Source: Kappaphycus alvarezii (taxonomy: Eukaryota > Rhodophyta > Florideophyceae > Gigartinales > Solieriaceae). Taken from it: a stretch of 64,000 nt of DNA. This document shows, in pieces, positions 33,780 through 44,209 of the stretch. Made by a program: the position numbers and the translations under genes. The stretch is from positions 310,001 through 374,000 of the forward strand of contig NADL03000462.1 in the NCBI GenBank assembly GCA_002205965.3, given 5' to 3'. The stretch's first letter is position 1; the number at the start of each line of letters is the position of its first letter. The notes beneath the pieces were generated by a model, which was not told the DNA's origin, ran no database searches, and saw only the letters and a list, made by a program, of their open reading frames with translations.

Positions 33780-34933
33780 GGGAATCGGCATTATTCGGTA
33801 AAGCTCCAGAACTTGACGCATTTTCTTCGTGCTGGCTTGTTGAATGGCGCGAAGGAAGCCGTTCAGTGCGCGACGAAGGCCGGCACCTGCCTCTAGAACG
33901 TTTCAGTCGCATGCAAGAAGCCGAAGCCTGGAAGTCGTGAAGAAACGTGTTCACCGGTCCGTAATTTGCTTGGAATGTGGTACATGGAGTTTAGCACTAT
34001 TCAAAGTGGCACTATATCGTGACCCCCCCTGTACTGAACTGCACATTGGGCAGTGCAACAGGATATTCCAACCGGAGACTGCAGGAGACAAGCGTTCCGC
34101 GCATCCATGGGGCTTCTGGGCTCCAAGGAGTGGGTATACTGTGCGCCATCTCCCGGACTGCAAACGCATATCGAGGCCCGAAAATTTTCCCAGTGGCTCC
34201 GATATCACTGCCAAGTCCCAATGTTTGCTCCTGGCACACCATGCCCAAGAGCAAATTGCCCTCACACGTTAGACGTCTATGGTGACCACCTCCTCCACTG
34301 CCTGCACGGCCCCCACAGGAGCATCCGTCACGACCGGCAAGTGAATCTTTTGGCTAGGGACCTGGCCAAAGCCGCCCGTCATCCCGTCGTAGAGCCGCGA
34401 GAGGGCCTCCACCGCACGAGACCGGATATTCGGGCAATGGGAAGTCGCGGGGGGACTGACTTCTTCGACATCACCTTTGTCAATCCTCTCGCGCCATCGA
34501 ACAAGAGAGTCAAAACGTTCAACCCCTTGACCTCCCTTAACGCAGCCCGAGCTGCGAAGCACAGAAAGTAACAATCTTTCATCGCTATTTCCTCTCGAGG
34601 CAGACTCGTCCCCAAGCCCATATCCACCCTCGGCGGCTGGCATCCAGACGCTTACGCCGTCATAACCGAGGTGGCAAGAAGCGTTTCAGTCAGGGCCATG
34701 GAATCATACGGGAAGGTTCGCGGGATATTCATGCGAAGGCACGCTGCGGCCGCTGCCACGTCCAACGCGGTCTGCCTGCTGGCTGATCTCGCGGCGGCCT
34801 TCGAGCGACTTTGACCCTATTAAACCCGTTTCTTGGTTCCCCTATGCCGACCACTTGTACCAATTATTTGATGCGTTTTGGAACATAAGCTTACCTATTT
34901 TTCAATCATTAAAACACCCCAATTTTTCCCCCT
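33780..34933 (+). mobile_element. LINE ORF2 C-terminal fragment, subfamily A
   Basis: Frame-shifted upstream text (LTHFLRAGLLNGAKEAVQCA, VHRSVICLECGTWSLALFKV) leads into an open reading at 34053. That holds FRASMGLLGSKEWVYCAPSP, a zinc-binding pattern (CPRANCPHTLDVYGDHLLHC, then RHDRQ), TRPDIRAM and FFDITFVNPLAPSNKRV (nuclease-like acids), and LNAARAAKHRK. One in-frame TAA (34569-34571) interrupts it, and the same frame goes on through STLGGWHPDAYAVITEVARS to the normal end at 34814. A tail follows to about 34933 (AAACACCCCAATTTTTCCC) without poly(A). At least two frameshifts lie upstream of 34053. The palm domain is missing. Confidence 0.85.
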
Positions 34934-35182
34934 GTGCTTAACTGTACTGTTTATACATTCATCTGGTTTCCACCAATGTGGTACCTCATACACAGGATGA
35001 TCCTAATCTCTACAAGAACACAATGCAGGCACAAAACCGATGCCCGGGTTAGCTCCCTATGCTTCTTTATTTCATCATGAGGTGCTGCTTAAGTAGACTT
35101 TGGATATGCTCATTTCATGCAGCTTGTTTTGCTAAGCGCCCATTTGCAGAAGCTTGTAATTCGAAGTAATGTCCATCTGCTT

Positions 35183-35676
35183 ACAGTCACTGACTGTGTT
35201 AATGGGGGTGCCGAAGGTCGCTGACCTTTATGTATTGCGCTGCAATACATACATGGGACTGCCAGTCGCAGACTATACCGAAGCATATGGCTTCTCGACC
35301 CTTTGGTATTGCGCTGCAAATACCATTGCATAAGGTCGCTTTGACCAATTCCAAGTATTGCGCTTCAACATTGGTGCGGGTGGTCTTGCGACCCATTTGG
35401 TGTTACGCTGCAGACACCAAAGCGGAAGGCTGTTGATCTTTAAGTATTGCGCTGCAATACTTATGTTGATTGTTGCATGATCTTAAGGTATTGCGCTGCA
35501 AGTACCTAAGCATAAATAATGATTGCGTTCATTACTGTGTCGCTGGTGATACGGAGGTTATCACTGGAGCTACAGTACTCTCATTGCATGTACCAAGTGT
35601 TACTCTTTTGCTGTAAGAGCTGTAATCATGTGCACAGTGATGTCACACTTGTGCTGTAATCATTCGTGCAAATGAT
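35183..35676. repeat. array of alternating short hairpins with GCT triloops
   Basis: Perfect or near-perfect hairpins follow one another. 35183-35197: 6-bp stem, loop ACT. 35214-35228: AAGGTC-GCT-GACCTT. 35229-35251: ten-pair stem, loop GCT. 35264-35274: AGTC-GCA-GACT. 35280-35294: 5-bp stem. 35304-35325: stem with one bulge, loop GCT. 35334-35346: GGTC/GACC. 35351-35374: imperfect. 35382-35393: GGTC/GACC. 35396-35421: 8-bp stem. 35441-35463: ten-pair stem, loop GCT. 35482-35510: long stem with bulges. 35517-35534: TAATGA/TCATTA. 35546-35564, 35605-35621, 35632-35654 and 35659-35676 follow. The long ones share the core TATTGC-GCT-GCAATA, while outer pairs change together between copies. It lies between a LINE and the gene at 35707. 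Confidence 0.9.
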
Positions 35677-35706
35677 GTATATGCCACAACTGTACAGTAT
35701 ACCACA

Positions 35707-36438
35707 GTGAATCTTTTGCGCGAACGCTGGCTATTATCTGTGCGTATCCGTTCCTTGCCCACGACCGCGGCACTCGCTTCCAACCATGCGAAGCGCATCA
35801 TGGAGCAAGCACAATTCGGCGTACTCAAGACTCATGCCTTTATCCCCGCATGGCAATGCTGCCTACCCTCCTCAAAAACCGACCTGACTGCCTCCGTGAG
35901 CGCAACGGCTCGGTCGACTCTTCAAAACATGATGTCCGTCTCGGTCTCTCGGCGCGCGTTCTTGCTTGCAATTACATCTGCTCTAGGCCTTCCAACCTAC
36001 ACGGTAGCAGGGTCCCCGCCACGCAGAACAATTTTTGATGAGGAAAGAGAACTTAACGCAAAGAACAAACGCGATGTGGAAGAGGCGCGAAGGAATGCAG
36101 TTCAAGCCGGGTTTGAGGCTGTGGCAAAGGCTGCAGTACAATTGGATGATCTTGAAGAATATGCTTCACGACAAGATTGGGATGGTGTTCGCCGATTTTC
36201 CAGGTTCTTTAATAATGCTGTAGAAAGAGAAGGCATGGAGCCACTTGCGAATAAGCTTCGCGATAAGCAGCAACGAAAGGCAGCCCTCGGTATTTGCAAA
36301 CAAGTCACTGAGGCGCTCATAATGGTCGACGCTGCCGCAAGAAAGGAGGATAGAGAGACGGCCCTAGTCCACATTCAGGAGACCAGGGACATCATCTCAA
36401 AGTTTCAGCTTTATAAACCGTCATCGGAGAACATATAA
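35707..36438 (+). CDS. thylakoid-lumen protein, probable PsbQ-like extrinsic PSII subunit
   Basis: 243 codons, intact and intronless. Residues 1 to about 75 look like a plastid transit peptide (Ser, Arg, Ala, few acids), followed by a lumen-targeting signal: a twin-arginine pair in SVSRRAFLLAITSALGLPTY, a hydrophobic stretch and small residues in TVAGS. The mature part (about residues 105-243) is all helix by pattern: FEAVAKAAVQLDDLEEYA, DWDGVRRFSRFF, KLRDKQQRKAALGICKQVTE and TALVHIQETRDIISKF. This fits the four-helix PsbQ fold, which stabilises the oxygen-evolving complex of photosystem II. Lumen targeting is well supported; PsbQ identity is inference without conserved motif residues. The start could instead be a later Met (about 35800). 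The hairpin array lies 31 bases upstream. Confidence 0.6.
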   Translation: MNLLRERWLLSVRIRSLPTTAALASNHAKRIMEQAQFGVLKTHAFIPAWQCCLPSSKTDLTASVSATARSTLQNMMSVSVSRRAFLLAITSALGLPTYTVAGSPPRRTIFDEERELNAKNKRDVEEARRNAVQAGFEAVAKAAVQLDDLEEYASRQDWDGVRRFSRFFNNAVEREGMEPLANKLRDKQQRKAALGICKQVTEALIMVDAAARKEDRETALVHIQETRDIISKFQLYKPSSENI

Positions 36439-36843
36439 TCTTTGTCCGGTCGCTTTATGGTCCAGACTTGGCTCTATTGCAATGCATTTTCGGGTGAAGA
36501 AGGCGGGGAAGGTCAGCATCGTAGACTCCAATCCACTTATCAGAGCAAGCTGATCTATTCTTGTACCGGCGACAGTGTCCAGTTGCACCGACGCCCTGGA
36601 GCTTGGTGAAAGGCGAACAGGAAGGTCAGACTGGTGCACATGTTGGCATGCATTGAACGAGCACGAAGCGATAGCCAGTTGACTGGTTCGAAGTCTAACG
36701 ATGAAAGACAAGTTAGTTTGTTGGGATTCCTGTCAGTAATTTGTTGTAGCAGCTTCTGACCGGTAGAAAACATCATAGGTGTCGGCAATGGGCGGACTAC
36801 GCGAGACCCGGTCAGCGAAAGGGGACGACTTCCGGGGTTGAGA

Positions 36844-37242
36844 TCAGATCGAGTAGCCAGTCTGCTGTACGATTCTGCGGTTCGCGACTAGCTGCTGCTC
36901 TCGTAGCGTTGGGCGCGATGGACTTATGCGTCTTTCGCGATGTGGTACCGAGAGTGGAGAACGCCAAGGGATCAAACCCTCAATCATTACTCGCAGCTCA
37001 AGCCTCATTGAAAAGTTAACGTACTGATTCGTCTTCTGGAGGGAGGCTCGGTCAATGGCATCGGTGCTGCGAACAATATCGGCCAGGAAGGCCTCGCTGT
37101 TGAGATGGTGCCAGGCTGGGGTATCATAGCGAGTGTGTTTCTCGAGTGCAAGGGCAAAGATCTGAAGAGGGATGGAGTCCGGATGTTGGTGAAGGGAAAA
37201 TCGCAGTCGCGGACCGAATGTCAGGGCTTTCTGGGTGACTAA
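36844..37242 (-). other. unrecognised 132-codon open stretch
   Basis: The minus strand is open between TAA (37245-37243) and TGA (36846-36844) with no early Met. Text such as IPLQIFALALEKHTRYDTPA, WHHLNSEAFLADIVRS and RLELRVMIEGLIPW looks protein-like in composition. It could be an internal exon or a transposon relic. A further minus frame at 36711-36421 (LISGLESTMLTFPAFF) may belong to it. No family was recognised. Confidence 0.3.
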
Positions 37243-37795
37243 TTAAGCTGATCTTGCAGTTAGCAGATAACCAGGTATGCCGTGTCGTCCTGTACAGAGG
37301 CCCCAGACAGGTCGGTCGTCACTACAACGACGGCATAATATCTTATTTTGAAAGAAGTTTAATGCATTCATTATCTACTTTTCACCCGGTGAGAGGCAAG
37401 CGTGGGCTAAGAGCATGGTGAGACCCCTCCGACAGGAGACCGAGGCCGAAGCTCTGCCAACTTTTTCAACTTCCGCAACCGGTCTTCTAGTTTTGCTTCG
37501 CACAGCCCGGCGCCCGGGCCATGTTGAGCGCGGGCGCCGAGGCATAAAGGCGGAGCTGGCCGCTCATCCTCGCTTCGGACTTTCGTATCGATTTTGGTTT
37601 TCACCGTTTCAGTTGGATTGTCAACCGTCGCCAACACCGCACGTTGGGTCGAAATATGAAAGGCGTATGGAGACGGCCGTCCCCCTCGATCAGGCTCTGC
37701 AATGCTCAGCGTTATTTGCCGTATTCAAGCGGAATTGTTTGGGTCACTGCAAGAAAGAGTAATCACATGTCGCTGTCCTGCTTGTGTTCCAGTAG
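37243..37795. other. intergenic stretch, nothing recognised
   Basis: Opposite-strand open frames at 37415-37762 (plus) and 37407-37637 (minus) overlap, and neither shows a domain. Confidence 0.4.
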
Positions 37796-37945
37796 ATTGA
37801 TGACTCCGAGTAACACCACCACGGGAGTGATCCGCAGACGTATTTATAAGCGCATAAGTTGCAGACTGTGGTCTTCTGTTGCAATGGCGATTCTATCGCG
37901 AGCCCCACTGCACGTGCCTGACGTGGAACATCCGGCTAGTTCTTA
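37796..37945 (+). mobile_element. LINE 3' remnant, subfamily B
   Basis: Gives TTTGVIRRRIYKRISCRLWS and MAILSRAPLHVPDVEHP, then a stop, matching the end of the LINE at 58700-58857 closely (RTRIYQRISCALWSS, SRAPLHVTDLVHPVRS). Only about 50 codons are kept. Confidence 0.8.
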
Positions 37946-38478
37946 GCCGTACAGTCAGACCTGCAGTTTACACGATAGATACTCAATGAAGCAAAGTTTC
38001 ATCGAATCCTTCCTTGTCGACGTCGAATTCTGTACGCGTGGCGCTTGCACCGGGGATCTTTCAACTGATTGTTATCCCGACCTGCCGAAAATTCTATGGA
38101 AAATCTTTTTCCGACGTCATTGTGGGTGGGGACAAAAATTTAATCGGTTGAGCGTTCAAACCAAAAGGATTTCGGATATGGTGATTTACTGGACGTCGCG
38201 GGAAATTGTTAGTCTTATTGTACAGTAGGTAACCTAGTCGATTCGACTCAGGTACACTCCGCAACCGGTCAACTCAAGGCAAACGGGTTCTGTTACCCCA
38301 ACAGAAATGCCTGCTTTCTTATGAAACAGTAACTTATTTTGGGAACTGTAGAAAGTTGAAGTCGACTAGCTGAAAACGCCCTACCGTACGGTACAGTATG
38401 TACCTCTTCAAGACAAAATACTAAAATCCTACATAATATTACTCAAATTCCAGAAATCAACTTACTGTTCAGTCCTGG
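37946..38478. other. intergenic stretch
   Basis: Nothing recognised except GTACGGTACAGTATGTACC near 38385. Confidence 0.4.
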
Positions 38479-39003
38479 CTACAATAAAAGTTTACCGGTC
38501 CACGACTGTGGGGTTCTGGGCAGCAAACTACTGGTCCTCAATCTTAACCCAACGAACATTATACGTGTCGAACAATTGGCCCAACCTAAATAACATTGTT
38601 CCTCTAGAAAATCATAACATCTAAACGGTAACTTAATTCTACCTGTATACATGATTTTCCCGTGTGCCCGTCCCCAGGGATCTTGAAGCCTCATATCAAA
38701 CCCTAGGCATTTCGCGTTGGTGACACAGCGAACCGCATAATCTTCTACCCTACCCCAGGCATTGTGAACGAGTTTTGGGCTCAAAACTAGGCGGAAAGCA
38801 ACCTTGATTCCCAGCACATTCTCATTATCACCAAACCATATTTTGCAGTTCCTCGAACAGATATCAGCAAGTAGCACTGCTGCAAATGAAACCTGTTTCA
38901 TGGGTGCCTCCTCAACGTAACATATACAATACTCATGAATGTGGAAAATGTTCAGCCACCCACTAAAACGCCATCCTTCATTTCCCTTCTTCTTCAGAAT
39001 CAT
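38479..39003 (-). CDS. hypothetical protein, 174 residues
   Basis: A Met-initiated minus-strand open frame with no recognised domain. The N-terminus is MILKKKGNEGWRFSGWLNIF. The middle has CSRNCKIWFGDNENVLGIKV and VEDYAVRCVTNAKCLGFDM, rich in Cys and Trp. It lacks a signal peptide or clear membrane segment and has no close neighbour. Length and mixed composition make a real coding region possible, but the frame may be chance or a transposon relic. Confidence 0.35.
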   Translation of the reverse strand: MILKKKGNEGWRFSGWLNIFHIHEYCICYVEEAPMKQVSFAAVLLADICSRNCKIWFGDNENVLGIKVAFRLVLSPKLVHNAWGRVEDYAVRCVTNAKCLGFDMRLQDPWGRAHGKIMYTGRIKLPFRCYDFLEEQCYLGWANCSTRIMFVGLRLRTSSLLPRTPQSWTGKLLL

Positions 39004-41200
39004 CGAAAAGTCTTCTTCCGCTTATTTTCCTCTACAAAAAGCGGTGGCGGTATGATTTGAGGTAGTTGACTCGAAAAATGTAATTAGCAACAGAAATAAA
39101 AAAACGTAAGAAAAGATAAAAAACTTACTTTTTCCAAAACCTACCCCGACCTCCAGAAATTTATAGGACTCTAGAGTTATTGATATCAATTTTATGAATT
39201 ACAGGATCTATTTTTGAAAGTAGCAGAGGTTTCTGACCCCGTTTTCGCCATCTTCCAGAATTTCTTTCACACACTTAACAAAAAGGGATTTATTATGCGA
39301 GCCAGGACATTCTGCTGCGGAATTTGGAGATAATGATGGACAACTGAGCCCTTTCTGTAGTAATTTCAACTTTATAGCGTTTTCAATCCGTAATAATCGA
39401 AGATAGTGTTTCCCTTTCCCGCCAAGTGTTGTTTTCTAATTTGCGCCCAATTTTCCCTTCTTTGGGTTTTGGTTAGCTTTTTTTGAAGTGTGTACTCCGG
39501 AGGGGTTGAATTACGAGTTTCTGTTTCTAGGTTGACAATGTCATTTCTGGCCCAGAGAAATGTGTAGTATGAACTGGGCTGTATGCTGCATTGTATGCGG
39601 TGTGCAGTGTTTCACATTGTTCTGCACATTGCTTCGGTAGCTGTTCAATCATTGCCTTTTCGGTCCTATGTTTTGTAATCCACTTCATTTTTCTTTCATT
39701 GCTAAAAACTAGATTGTACAGTGTTTCATACAATATGCAATAGTATATACAGAAATGACTTGTAGAGAATTACACTGAGTGCAGCAGTACAATACTGTAC
39801 TATGCAGTGGAAAAAGTATGCTGGAATTGCGCAAATACCATACTTCTCTAACCCAAGAACACGTAAAATTTACTGTCCTGTAGTGTCGCTATTTGCCCTT
39901 ACTACGATCTCTGTCCTAGGTGGTCTATATTTACTTTATCTTTTTGTCCTGTTATTGACGCCTGCAGAGAACGTTGTATTGTAAAGGTCACTAGGACCGT
40001 TTGAAGGACAATCCGCTAGGTAATTTAGCTAGAACTTAGCAGATATGCTAGAGATATTCGACAGCATCTACTGCCTATAAAAGGCCTAGCCGTCTGGGGT
40101 ACTGGAGCAAAAACATCATCAACAATTTTATCATCAACTTACTAAACTGTTCTACACTAGCGGAAACGTTTACCATTTTTTTAGGCTCTCCGCTAGCGCC
40201 GCCAGTCTGCTTCTAATCCCTTGAATTTTCACGACAGTACTAGACAATATTCTGTACTTAATTCGGCACTGTACTGTAAAATAACGTATAAAGTATATTG
40301 AACTGTGCATCTCTGTAATTCACTGTACTGTACAGTGCTGAATGCAGAATTCAGCAATCTAAAAAACCGTATGTGGTACAGTGTAAATTACTGGACAGTT
40401 GTAAATGATTATGCATAGATATTATAATGTAATATTTTACTTGATCCCATTCTAGGCCTAGAAGGAATAGCACGTGAATAGGTGACTGATGCCGTTCCAG
40501 CATTAAAAGGGATCACTTTCGGTAGGTACTAAACCGAATTAGGTGCTTACCAAATGCTACACCAATTCAACATACTGAGTCCCCAAGTCGTTCTCCCGCC
40601 AGGACTAGGATGACCTGGTGAGGAGGTCATTGATGACGATAGAACTCAGGAAAAAACAGGTTGCCTCAGCCGCTAAGTTAGTACTTGGGTCCAGTGACGA
40701 AGCGTTAATCCAATTCATACACAAAAAGCGCAGAGAGATGCACCAAGACTTTCGAATATATAGGATGATATAGGATGCTATGATATGAAGTGAACGCGGT
40801 TAAGCGATGTGACCATTGACCATGGGTCACAGTATTATAGATAAGAACAATGCGGAGAATGACACTTTAAATCCGAGACAGAGAGCTAAGCTATACATAA
40901 ATCACGTCAGCTGTAGTGGTACAGCATACTGAGGACCGGTTTATGAATCCCTTAAGAATTGAAAAATGAAAAAAAGAACTGGCATATCATACCTTTTTCA
41001 GAGTATCAGGTTCGTTCCAACAGAAATAAATATAAAATATGACCAAATATGTATGCACTATTTTGCCCGTGATATTGAAATCACCGTTTCCAACAACTTC
41101 ACATAATAATAAATATAATAGCAAACGTTTGCCTTTTCTGTTGTACACAGACATGCATACAAGGATGCCACATCCGCACTGCAGAACGGGTCACCTTGCC
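39004..41200. other. intergenic stretch with a TATA-like site and GTACAGTA clusters
   Basis: Only short open frames (39527-39733 minus, 39802-39984 plus). CTATAAAAGG at 40076-40085 resembles a TATA box. An imperfect inverted repeat around AGCGG lies near 40157-40197. TACTGTAC words cluster at 39715-39800 and 40235-40385. Confidence 0.4.
40076..40085 (+). promoter_or_regulatory. TATA-box-like site
   Basis: CTATAAAAGG in an otherwise gene-free stretch. No LTR partner or downstream gene within 1 kb was found, so its role is unknown. Confidence 0.25.
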
Positions 41201-41209
41201 TGATCACTA

Positions 41210-42440
41210 GTGCCAACTATTGGAAATGGCCAGAATCGACCCGTTAGTACCTATAAGGCGGAAGCTGTTGGTATGGTAATGGGTGGGATTAACAAACGAA
41301 TTCAAAACGCAAAGCTAGCATCATTCCTCACATGTTTAGTTTTCTTGCTCTGTGGTGATGAGGGACGTGCACCAGAATCCATCCCTAGGGGTATCTTTTC
41401 GTTCTCTGTCATTCTTACAGGCACACTGCCACCATTCTTCAAGCGGCTGTACCACATGCCTCATAATACAATTACGTTTCTGGCAGAGAAATTAGCCTTA
41501 CAAGACGGCAAGAAGTACAGGCGAAGTTGCTCACTTCTTCGACTTTCAGTAATTTTGCGATGGTTGCCGGGAGGCTCATATTTAGATATTGCCCTCGCCC
41601 ATGGCATTTCAACATCATCTTCTTCTACTATAGTGAGAATAATATTGACCTCCTTAACCGTGCAATTGACTTGTCTTTTCGTTAAAGAAATGAGCCTTGG
41701 TTACGAAATACTTCAAAAGGATTTATGAGAGGCGGAAGTGCACTCAAAATGTGTTGTGGTGCTCTAGATGGCATTGCCATCAAAATATAAGAACCGCAAA
41801 GTTGGGAAGTACCAAATTAATCAACTTATTTTAATCGTAAGGGATGGTTTGCCCTAAATGTTCAGGCCCTGTGTGACTCCTTGTATATTTTTCCTTCCTT
41901 ATCCTGCGTGTCTGCGGGGTCCACACATGATAGTGTGGCGTATTCCATAAGCGTTCTTTCCGATCTGCGTCAAAGGGAGGAAGGAGGTCTTTTCGGGGTT
42001 TTGGGATAGCAGCAGATGATGGTTATAACTGTATGAACAGGCTTCTAGCACCCTGGCCAGGTCGGAGTCTATCTATCTCAAAGGACTCTCTCAACCATTG
42101 GCAGTCTTCTGCGAGGATATTCATAGAACAGGCATTCGTAATTTTGGTTGCGAGATGGGGAGTGCTTTGGAGACTACTTAGTTGCTCCTTGGAGGAAAAT
42201 GCTAAAGTCATTCAAGTATGTTTCAAGTTACACAACTTCATAATCGACAACAATGGTGGACTTAACATTCCACGTCCCTCAGGCATAGATGATAATAGCC
42301 ACACGGATGCCGCAGATAGAGCAGTACACTTACAAGACGAGTGTGATCTTGACGAAGCTCTCCACCGCAATCGAAGCGATCTTGATTCCAGCCAGCCTCT
42401 TCTGGACTTTACAGCAGAGATTGAAGCAAGCGGAAGATGA
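41210..42440 (+). pseudogene. PIF/Harbinger transposase, decayed
   Basis: The start MPTIGNGQNRPVSTYKAEAV leads to the helix-turn-helix-like SVILRWLPGGSYLDIALAHG. Next come, in changing frames, GALDGIAIKI (first catalytic Asp, about 41762), FNRKGWFALNVQALCDSLYI, GSTHDSVAYSISVLSDL (second Asp, about 41925) and RIFIEQAFVILVARWGVLWR (catalytic Glu, about 42120), closing with VCFKLHNFIIDNN. This is the DDE_Tnp_4 layout. At least four frame changes or stops make it inactive. The opposite strand immediately downstream carries a Myb-like partner, the usual second gene of Harbinger elements. Inverted ends were not found. Confidence 0.85.
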
Positions 42441-42449
42441 CGACCGTAA

Positions 42450-44206
42450 AGCATCGTACTCCGACTCCTCTCCCTCTAGGGTACTTAGCATCGCCTTATC
42501 TATCATCTTACGAGTTCTACGCATACATTCCTTAGCACCTTTCTGGTTCATTCTACGTCCGAACTTAGTCCATTCAAAGAATTGATTTCAGATTATATCT
42601 CTTTCTCTAATGCCATCCAATTGCGTACTTTAGAAGCAACTTTCGATGACTCCTCGAGCACTTTCAGTTGGTCACTGCTTGTAGTGTCCTGCGTAGAGTT
42701 CTGTATCACAATTTCCTGTGGAGGACTACTGATCTCCGCCATTTTTCTAATTGCTGCTTTAACTGAGCAAATCCCCTCGTCTAGCCGCCTCTTCCTAGCC
42801 GACATTCTATTCGGGTTCATCTCGATACGATTCTCATCTATGCTTGCGATTCTGGCAACTTGTGCAGAAGAGGGAATAGTCCGTAACACTGATTCAAATC
42901 AAGGGTGATGTTTGAAAACACAGAGCATGTGAGACAAGGAATCATCACAGTTAGTGAAAGATGTGAAGCTATTAGAGTCGCTTTGACCAGATTTCTGTTA
43001 GTTTGCGCTGGTCACAGTGTACATAGTAATTTGTCCACAGTTACTTCAGTGTAGTTCCATCTCGAGCATAAGGGTGGATATTGGGGTCGAACTAAAGCAG
43101 TAAATCCTCTGTTATTCCGTCAAAGGTGTAAGGTACGGTGGTTTGAAACTCTGCTGAGTTAAAGAGATCAAGAAATTCATGCGAAAATGGATCGTGACGA
43201 CAACGTTCAAGCTCATCCCTGGTTTCAGCCCGCTGATACATTCCCTGCAGAGTGGTCTGGTGCCTAGCGTCGGCAATTACATGGAATAATCTTTCTGTTC
43301 CATGGCGACTCCAGTATGGAGCTCGTCCCCTGGCCACGCCCGATCTAGTAATACTAACCTGCAGTGTAGCATCAACACAGTGTATATCTTCCTACTATGA
43401 AGAAAGATCTTTGATACGAGTGCAGTCCTCTACACCAGCTTGAGAAACCTGGCTACCAGCATGGCCTTTGGACTGGATCCAGAAAGTCCCATGCGACGGA
43501 GTGCGCCTGAAAAAACAACTTGTGGTAGTTGACGAGGCTTTAAAGTGGGCCTTGAAAAACGATCATTACTCTCAGCAGTGACACAACGACCGCACCAGTA
43601 CTGCCATTAACAGTTTGCACGTTCTCTTTTGATGCAGTATCAGAAGGAGGCAGAGTGATAGCATTCCGCGATGGTGTTTTCAGGGGCGTTCTCGCTGAGC
43701 TTCGGGATTTTGTTGACAATTTTCACTATCATACAGTGTTTCTCGGTATTTCCACGAAGGGAACGAATCTCTATTATCAAAGGAGTGTTTCATCTGTGGC
43801 ATACTTTTAAGTGAGGAGGGAGTAGTGCTCGCAGTAGTTGAAACGAGTGGTTTGAGAAGGAATGGTTTGAGAAAAATTGTTTGACAAGGAATAAGTTGTG
43901 AGGAGGAGGCAGAGAGATCATCTACTGTAACATCAATGTTTTGTAGATGCAGAAATCTGGATTTTTCATCGCTAATCCGGATTCCATACCTAAAATCGCC
44001 TGCGGGACTTGCGGCGAACTCTGTTGCAAGCCCCGCTGATTCCCTGGCGATGAAATAACATGTGGACATCGAAAATAGTGAATGGCCAATGACAGACCGC
44101 CAGCGATATCATATTTTGTATCCATACAATAGAAAATTTTGTTGGAATGACCCTCAGTCGGGGAATCCAGTTTAGGAGACCCTTGAAACAATGAAAGATG
44201 AATCAT
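42450..44206 (-). pseudogene. Myb-like partner protein of the Harbinger element, decayed
   Basis: Minus-strand pieces: 44206-43922 and 44069-43680 (low-complexity N-terminus), 43337-43092 (RGRAPYWSRHGTERLFHVIA, TRDELERCRHDPFSHEFLDL, FNSAEFQTT), then degraded LWTNYYVHCDQRKLTEIWSK text and 42889-42593 (NRIEMNPNRMSARKRRLDEG, ending in a coiled helix). The TR-x-EL-x6-DP-x5-LFN-x3-F pattern followed by a helix-turn-helix is typical of the DNA-binding second protein of Harbinger elements, which carries the transposase to the nucleus and to DNA. It is convergent with the transposase at 41210-42440. Several frame breaks. Confidence 0.6.
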
Positions 44207-44209
44207 TGA

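Noticed and set aside
35183-35676. CRISPR-like array.
   Set aside because: Repeats are not identical, spacing is irregular, the units are themselves hairpins, and the DNA is eukaryotic nuclear.
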